Shown here: positions 59,816-64,000 of the stretch, piece after piece | Layout of the letters: the number at the start of each line of letters is the position of its first letter | Numbering within the stretch: the stretch's first letter is position 1 | NCBI RefSeq assembly: GCF_025376885.1 | Contig: NZ_JAHUBR010000001.1 | Coordinates: 496,001-560,000, forward strand | Origin: Pseudoruegeria sp. SHC-113 | Lineage (GTDB): Bacteria > Pseudomonadota > Alphaproteobacteria > Rhodobacterales > Rhodobacteraceae | Length of the DNA: 64,000 nt | Reading direction: 5' to 3' | Notes under the pieces: model-generated | Databases searched by the model: none | What the model saw: the letters and a program-made list of their open reading frames with translations, nothing else | What the model was told of the DNA's origin: nothing | Translations under genes and position numbers: made by a program

Positions 59816-60046
59816 TCAGCCAAGGATGCCCGGCACCCACCCGTAGTAGGTGGGGCATTCACAGGGCGTGCCCGGGTAGCCGGGATACAGCGCCCAGCAC
59901 CAGAAGGTGGCTGTGAAGCAGATCGTGCCGGGGGTGTGGGGCGGAACCTGCGCGCGCGCTACGGCGGGGGCGAGCGCTGCGGCAAGCGCAATTGCAAGAA
60001 CGGGAAGCAGGCGGCGCCGGTGTGGCGCGGGGCGGGACAATTCCAT
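59816..60046 (-). CDS. Secreted Cys- and aromatic-rich microprotein
   Basis: A 76-residue protein with a basic-hydrophobic signal peptide (cleavage near ARAQ at about 30-33). The mature 43 residues contain four Cys (GTICFTATFWCW and PCECPTYYGWVPG) plus many Pro, Gly and aromatic residues. I recall small secreted alphaproteobacterial proteins with a similar GTIC-WC-PC-CPT-GWVPG pattern and no known function. It is first in an operon with the 419-residue membrane protein. Confidence 0.6.
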   Translation of the reverse strand: MELSRPAPHRRRLLPVLAIALAAALAPAVARAQVPPHTPGTICFTATFWCWALYPGYPGTPCECPTYYGWVPGILG

Positions 60047-60200
60047 GGATGACCTCGAAATCTGGTCGTCGGTTCAATGTTTGGTTGAGGTTACGGCCTC
60101 GAAATATACCCTGAGCATACAGGAACTCTGGGCAAAAGTCACATCCGGCGCAGGCGGAGGCGGATTGACAGGCCCCCGGTGCTGTCGAAGATATCAAGCC

Positions 60201-61109
60201 ATGACACAGGGTGAGGTATCCGGATACTGGCGGAGCGAGAGCGGCCGGGAGGGCGTGCTGGCGGGCTCTGCGGATCCCTCCGCGCTGTTTCCCTATTGGA
60301 GTTTCACCAAGACAGTGATCGCGGCGGCGGTTCTGAAACTGGTGGAACAGGGGCAGGCCGATTTGGATGCACCGCTGCCCGATGCGGCCTACAGCCTGCG
60401 CCAGCTTCTGGCCCATCGCGCGGGTCTGCCGGACTATGGCCCGTTGCCCGCCTACCACGCGGCTGTTTCAGCCGGTGAGTCAGCTTGGCCGCGCGATCTA
60501 CTGGTGGCGCGGGCGATGGAGCGGGGGATGCTGTGGCCCCCGGGGCAGGGCTTTGCCTATTCAAACGTCGGTTATCTGTTCTTGCGTGAAGGGATTGAGG
60601 CAGCCACGGGGCAGGGGCTGGGGGCGGCGCTTGAGGCCTTGATCCTCGCCCCGCTGGGGCTTGCCTCGGTGCGGCTCTGGGAAGGGCCCACGATGGGCCG
60701 CGATCTGCACTGGTCCGCCGCCGTTGGCTACGATCCCGCATGGGTCTATCACGGCTGCCTGATCGGCACAGCGCGCGATGCCGTCACGCTTCTGGACGCA
60801 CTTCTGAAGGGCGATCTGCTGCCAGCGCCCTTAAGGCGCGAAATGCAAAGCGCTTATCCCGTCGGCGGCGCGCTGCCGGGGCGGCCTTGGGAGCGTTGCG
60901 GCTACGGGCTTGGCCTGATGATCGGGGAGGCCACGGGGGCCGGGGCCACTTTGGGCCATTCTGGCGTTGGGCCCTTCTGCGTCAACGCCGTCTACCATTT
61001 CCCGGCGCTCGCCGATCCCGTCACCGTGGCGGCCTTCAGCGACGGCAGCGACGAAGCCCCGGTGGAACATGCCGCGGTGCAGGCGGCCCTTGCTAAGCAA
61101 AACGCCTAA
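60201..61109 (+). CDS. Serine hydrolase of the class C beta-lactamase / esterase family
   Basis: A 302-residue protein with SFTK (Ser34-x-x-Lys37), YSN (Tyr120) and a late GHSGVGP (replacing KTG), the three motifs of class C beta-lactamase-like hydrolases. There is no signal peptide from the chosen start and the protein is shorter than AmpC, so an esterase or peptidase role is more likely than antibiotic resistance. The ATG at 60201 was chosen at the domain start; the upstream frame is not homologous. Confidence 0.82.
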   Translation: MTQGEVSGYWRSESGREGVLAGSADPSALFPYWSFTKTVIAAAVLKLVEQGQADLDAPLPDAAYSLRQLLAHRAGLPDYGPLPAYHAAVSAGESAWPRDLLVARAMERGMLWPPGQGFAYSNVGYLFLREGIEAATGQGLGAALEALILAPLGLASVRLWEGPTMGRDLHWSAAVGYDPAWVYHGCLIGTARDAVTLLDALLKGDLLPAPLRREMQSAYPVGGALPGRPWERCGYGLGLMIGEATGAGATLGHSGVGPFCVNAVYHFPALADPVTVAAFSDGSDEAPVEHAAVQAALAKQNA

Positions 61110-61118
61110 TCACACCCC

Positions 61119-61151
61119 TAAAAACAACAAACCCCCGCGAAGGGCGGGGGT
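61119..61151 (-). terminator. Intrinsic terminator of rpsU
   Basis: On the minus strand ACCCCCGC (plus 61144-61151) pairs with GCGGGGGT (plus 61131-61138) and is followed by TTGTTGTTTTT. It lies about 43 bases after the rpsU stop and also faces the end of the serine hydrolase gene. Confidence 0.82.
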
Positions 61152-61193
61152 CGTCGTGTTGGGCCGAGGCCCGAACCAATCGCTAAAAGCTGC

Positions 61194-61400
61194 TTAGAGC
61201 AGCCCTTCGCGTTGAGCTTTTTTGCGCGCCAGCTTGCGAGCACGGCGGATGGCTTCAGCCTTCTCGCGTGCTTTTTTCTCGGAGGGTTTCTCGAAATGCT
61301 GCCGAAGCTTCATCTCGCGGAAAACACCCTCACGCTGCAGCTTTTTCTTCAGAGCCCGGAGGGCCTGATCGACGTTGTTGTCGCGAACGCTAACCTGCAT
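61194..61400 (-). CDS. rpsU: 30S ribosomal protein S21
   Basis: A 68-residue S21: [20 protein letters not shown], then a basic helical tail ([20 protein letters not shown]). It binds near the anti-Shine-Dalgarno region of 16S rRNA. AAAGGTGGTG precedes the ATG. Monocistronic with its own terminator. Confidence 0.96.
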   Translation of the reverse strand: MQVSVRDNNVDQALRALKKKLQREGVFREMKLRQHFEKPSEKKAREKAEAIRRARKLARKKAQREGLL

Positions 61401-61514
61401 GTGGTTTTCACCACCTTTCTAAGTTTGAGTTGCAAGGAAATTGCAGGAGTGGGCCGTATAGCAAAGCCGCCCTATCTTGTCTACAGTCCAGCCAGCCTGT
61501 GGAAAGGAATGCCG

Positions 61515-62222
61515 ATGCACCGCCCCGAACATCCCCACGCCGACGTGATTTCCGCCCTTCTGGAGGCCGCTTTGCCCCATGTGGTGTTCGATGGCTGGAG
61601 CGAGGAGACCTTCCGCGCCGCTATTGCTGACAGTGAAACCGATTCGGAGCTGGCTCGCATCGCCTGCCCGCGCGGGGCCGTGGATCTGGCCGTGGCCTAC
61701 CACCGGCTCGGCGATCAGCGCATGGTCGAGGGGCTCAAAACGGCCGATCTCACGACGATGCGCTTTCGCGATCGCGTTGCCTATGCGATCCGCCTGCGGC
61801 TCGAAACCGTCGAGGACAAGGAGGCCGTGCGCCGGGCCTCGGCCCTCTTTGCGCTGCCCTCCCATGCTGCCGAAGGCGCGAAGCTCGTGTGGGAGACCTG
61901 CGATCTCGTCTGGTCCGCGCTGGGCGACACCTCGGAAGATCTCAACTGGTATTCCAAACGCGCCACGCTGTCGGGTGTCTATGGAACCACGATCCTATAT
62001 TGGCTCGGCGACGAAACCCCCGGCCATATGGCCACGTGGGAGTTTCTGGACCGCCGGATCGACAACGTGATGCAGATCGAAATGGCCAAGGCCAGCGCGC
62101 GGAAGAACCCGCTGCTGAAGCCGCTCATGGCCGGGCAGGACTGGCTGTTTTCGCAAGTCAAAGCCCCGCCCGCCCGCGCTGCGCGCCGCGATCTGCCCGG
62201 CGCGATCTGGCCTGAGCAATAA
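61515..62222 (+). CDS. COQ9 family protein (ubiquinone biosynthesis)
   Basis: A 235-residue COQ9 homologue: HADVISALLEAALPHVVFDGW at the N-terminus, LARIACPRGAVDLAVAYH, YAIRLRLE and the lipid-binding C-terminal half with TSEDLNWYSKRATLSGVYG. COQ9 binds quinone intermediates and assists the COQ7 hydroxylase. I prefer the ATG at 61515 because AAAGGA at 61503-61508 is 6 bases upstream; the ATG at 61509 would leave no spacer. It is 27 bases ahead of a quinone oxidoreductase. Confidence 0.9.
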   Translation: MHRPEHPHADVISALLEAALPHVVFDGWSEETFRAAIADSETDSELARIACPRGAVDLAVAYHRLGDQRMVEGLKTADLTTMRFRDRVAYAIRLRLETVEDKEAVRRASALFALPSHAAEGAKLVWETCDLVWSALGDTSEDLNWYSKRATLSGVYGTTILYWLGDETPGHMATWEFLDRRIDNVMQIEMAKASARKNPLLKPLMAGQDWLFSQVKAPPARAARRDLPGAIWPEQ

Positions 62223-62249
62223 CCCCTCCGCGAAGAAGGACAGCGCCCG

Positions 62250-63230
62250 ATGAGCGATACCATGCGCGCGATCGAAATTTCCAAACCGGGTGGGCCCGAA
62301 GTGCTGCGCCTCACCGACCGCCCGATCCCTGTCGCCCGCGCGGGCGAGATCGTGATCCGGCTCGCCTATGCCGGGGTCAATCGCCCCGACGCGCTGCAAC
62401 GCGCTGGCATGTATGCGCCGCCGCCGTCCGCCAGCGATCTGCCGGGGCTGGAGGGCGCGGGCACCATTACCGAGGTCGGCGCGGGTGTCAGTGGCTGGAA
62501 GGTGGGCGAAAAGGTCTGCGCCCTGCTGCCCGGCGGCGGTTATGCGGACTACGTCTCCTGCCCGGCGGCCCATGCGCTGCCGATCCCCAAGGGGCTGGAT
62601 CTGAAACAGGCCGCCTGCCTGCCGGAAACCTATTTCACCGTCTGGTCCAACGTCTTCATGCGCGGTGGCCTGCAGGCGGGCGAGCGCTTTTTGGTGCACG
62701 GCGGCTCTTCCGGCATAGGCACCACGGCGATCCAGCTCGCCCGCCATTTCGGCGCGCGAGTGTTCACCACGGCTGGCTCCGAGGAAAAATGCGCGGTCTG
62801 CCGCGATCTGGGCGCGGAAGTGGCGATGAACTACCGCGAGGCGGATTTCGTGAAGGTGCTGCAGGCCGAGGGCGGGGCCAACCTGATCCTGGACATGGTC
62901 GGCGGCGACTATATCGCCCGCAACATCCGCGCGCTGGCCGATGAGGGCCGCATGGTCCATATCGCCTTCCTGCAGGGCCCCAAGGCCGAGATCAACTTCG
63001 CCCAGGTGATGGCCCGCCGCCTCACGATCACCGGCAGCACCCTGCGCCCGCAAAGCGATCTCGCCAAGGCGCGGATCGCGGATCAACTGCGCGAGCACGT
63101 TTGGCCGCTTCTGGAAGCCGGGCGCATCGCTCCGGTGATGGACAGCGAGTTCGCGCTGGAAGAGGCCGCGAGCGCCCACGCGCGCATGGAAAGCTCCGGC
63201 CACATCGGGAAGATCGTGCTTAAGATCTAG
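62250..63230 (+). CDS. NAD(P)H-quinone oxidoreductase, PIG3-like MDR family
   Basis: A 326-residue zinc-free medium-chain reductase: GVNRPDALQRAGMYAPPP, LEGAGTITEVG, PETYFTVWSNVF and the NADPH loop HGGSSGIGTTAIQLA. PIG3-type enzymes reduce quinones with NADPH. It follows coq9 closely, so a shared transcript is likely. Its TAG stop falls in a CTAG that is also the stop of the convergent cupin gene. Confidence 0.9.
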   Translation: MSDTMRAIEISKPGGPEVLRLTDRPIPVARAGEIVIRLAYAGVNRPDALQRAGMYAPPPSASDLPGLEGAGTITEVGAGVSGWKVGEKVCALLPGGGYADYVSCPAAHALPIPKGLDLKQAACLPETYFTVWSNVFMRGGLQAGERFLVHGGSSGIGTTAIQLARHFGARVFTTAGSEEKCAVCRDLGAEVAMNYREADFVKVLQAEGGANLILDMVGGDYIARNIRALADEGRMVHIAFLQGPKAEINFAQVMARRLTITGSTLRPQSDLAKARIADQLREHVWPLLEAGRIAPVMDSEFALEEAASAHARMESSGHIGKIVLKI

Positions 63231-63745
63231 CGGATGAAGCGCTCCACGTAATCCTCGCCAAGCCCGACATCCGCGAAATGCTTGCGGCACATGTCGATCT
63301 TGGTGAAGACGTCCTCGTAGCCCAAAACCTCGCCCCAGGGGTCGACGTAACACATCACGCCGTTGACCTGAAAATAGGTGATCATCTCTTCCACATCTTC
63401 CGGAACAACGAGGGTGTGGGTCTCGCCGGGCGGCTCGTAAACGTAAGCGCCCGGTGTCGCCTCCCAATCGTGCTCAAGGTAGTGCCAGCGCCCCTTTAGC
63501 ACGAAGCCATGCACCGGCTGCGGATGGCGGTGGCGCGACAGCACCCCGGCCTTGCGCACCTTCAAGAGGTTCATCCAGTAGCCCTGCGAGCGGTTCAGGC
63601 AGAGCGGGCGGAACCAGACGTTCTCCGCCTGCGGCACCCAGAGCCGCTCATCCTCCGGCACCGCGTCGGGGATCACGATCTCCTCCAGCGCATCCCGAGG
63701 GAAAGGCAACTGGTAGGGCATCTTCGGGTCTGTATCTTTTGCCAT
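63227..63745 (-). CDS. Cupin of the 2,4'-dihydroxyacetophenone dioxygenase-like family
   Basis: A 172-residue cupin. SRHRHPQPVHGFVLKGRWHY supplies three His and ETHTL the last His of the metal site, with GAYVYEPPGE between. This pattern matches the 2,4'-dihydroxyacetophenone dioxygenase-type cupins; the true substrate is unknown. It lies 9 bases after an SDR gene on the same strand, suggesting a small catabolic operon that runs off the window. Confidence 0.8.
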   Translation of the reverse strand: MAKDTDPKMPYQLPFPRDALEEIVIPDAVPEDERLWVPQAENVWFRPLCLNRSQGYWMNLLKVRKAGVLSRHRHPQPVHGFVLKGRWHYLEHDWEATPGAYVYEPPGETHTLVVPEDVEEMITYFQVNGVMCYVDPWGEVLGYEDVFTKIDMCRKHFADVGLGEDYVERFIR

Positions 63746-63754
63746 GGGTCCTCC

Positions 63755-64000
63755 TCACATCGCCAGATATCCGCCGTCCACCGGGTAGACAGCCCCTGTC
63801 ACGAAACTGGCCTCCGCGCTCAACAGCCAGCCCACCAGCGCGGCCACCTCGCCGGGCTTGCCCCAGCGCTTCATCGGCGTGCGCGCCATGATGCCTTCGG
63901 TGCGGGCGGGGTCAGCGCGCAGAGCGCCGGTCATCTCGGTCTCGATCCAGCCGGGCGCCACGGCGTTCACCCGCACGCCTTCCGGAGCCCAGGCCCCGGC
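63755..64000 (-). CDS. Short-chain dehydrogenase/reductase, C-terminal part (truncated by window edge)
   Basis: The last 81 residues of an SDR enter from the right edge: APEGVRVNAVAPGWIETEM is the conserved strand after the catalytic Tyr-Lys region, and FVTGAVYPVDGGYLAM is the standard SDR C-terminus. The cofactor loop and catalytic residues are outside the window, so the substrate cannot be judged. It is upstream of the cupin in the same operon. Confidence 0.85.
   Translation of the reverse strand, partial: AGAWAPEGVRVNAVAPGWIETEMTGALRADPARTEGIMARTPMKRWGKPGEVAALVGWLLSAEASFVTGAVYPVDGGYLAM

Noticed and set aside
60201-61109. Antibiotic-resistance class C beta-lactamase
   Set aside because: The protein lacks a signal peptide, is short and has HSG instead of KTG; generic serine hydrolase is safer.
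1-64000. Prophage, insertion sequence or classic defence island
   Set aside because: No integrase, transposase, phage structural or restriction-modification gene is seen; the only clear foreign-looking gene is the one inside pheST.

Overview
The window is chromosomal DNA of an alphaproteobacterium of the order Rhodobacterales (Roseobacter/Rhodobacter relatives). The evidence is high G+C, dense ATGA/GTGA-coupled operons, and a gene set typical of that group: the 45-residue aa3-type cytochrome oxidase subunit IV, ETF-quinone oxidoreductase, decaprenyl diphosphate synthase with COQ9 (ubiquinone-10), phaA/phaB, L-malyl-CoA lyase (mcl1) of the ethylmalonyl-CoA pathway, TIGR02302, DUF2007, DUF6173 and DUF1244 proteins, and RTX-like calcium-binding proteins. 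I found no rRNA, tRNA, insertion sequence, CRISPR array or prophage. The window reads as core chromosome with a few accessory insertions.

Layout. 1-2772: tail of an acyl-CoA dehydrogenase, an MBL-fold hydrolase, a DUF6173 protein, cytochrome oxidase subunit IV and a lipoprotein. 2769-7167: azlCD amino-acid exporter, divergent from a molybdenum-cofactor cluster (fdhD, mobA, fused mobB-moeA). 7327-13464: greA operon, ETF-QO, a TPR protein overlapping ispE. 13575-17953: prenyl synthase, DUF2007 protein, tRNA methyltransferase, YdcH-like protein, DMT exporter with LysR regulator, and a 39-residue small protein. 18038-23087: phaA/phaB, an EAL phosphodiesterase, tag, a sterol-desaturase-like protein. 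23088-23593 is non-coding, with a CtrA-like repeat and an orphan terminator that may end a small RNA. 23594-32196: parvulin-like protein plus HupE/UreJ, tlpA, then argH - Gly-rich lipoprotein - LptM-like lipoprotein - DUF2834 - lysA - TIGR02302. 32179-41107: zinc-ribbon protein, ftsE-ftsX-plsC, PPOX flavoprotein, lrp/ald, mscL, GST, MFS transporter, YtoQ.

41208-46057 is the rpmI-rplT-pheS-pheT locus. It carries a low-G+C gene for a membrane-anchored protein inserted precisely between pheS and pheT, with stop/start overlaps on both sides; this is the most unusual structure in the window. 46194-49205: pyk, N-formylglutamate amidohydrolase, DUF1244 protein. 49362-51144: two tandem RTX-like proteins behind a well-formed sigma-70 promoter. 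51275-52941: GNAT acetyltransferase, and a MAPEG/TetR divergent pair with two palindromic operators. 53012-56120: dgcN - dgcA - D-amino-acid transaminase, a coherent D-glutamate/D-amino-acid catabolic unit. 56439-58525: mcl1 and accA. 58542-64000: a membrane protein with a Cys-rich secreted microprotein, a beta-lactamase-like hydrolase, rpsU, coq9, a quinone oxidoreductase, a cupin and the end of an SDR.

Functional themes are: C2/C4 carbon handling (PhaA, PhaB, Mcl1, AccA); molybdoenzyme maturation; quinone-linked fatty-acid and amino-acid oxidation; lysine, arginine and isoprenoid synthesis; and translation (S21, L20, L35, PheRS). Several operons have intercistronic terminator-like hairpins (phaA/phaB, dgcN/dgcA, rplT/pheS) that probably set expression ratios. 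Family names are from memory of sequence families; no database search was possible.
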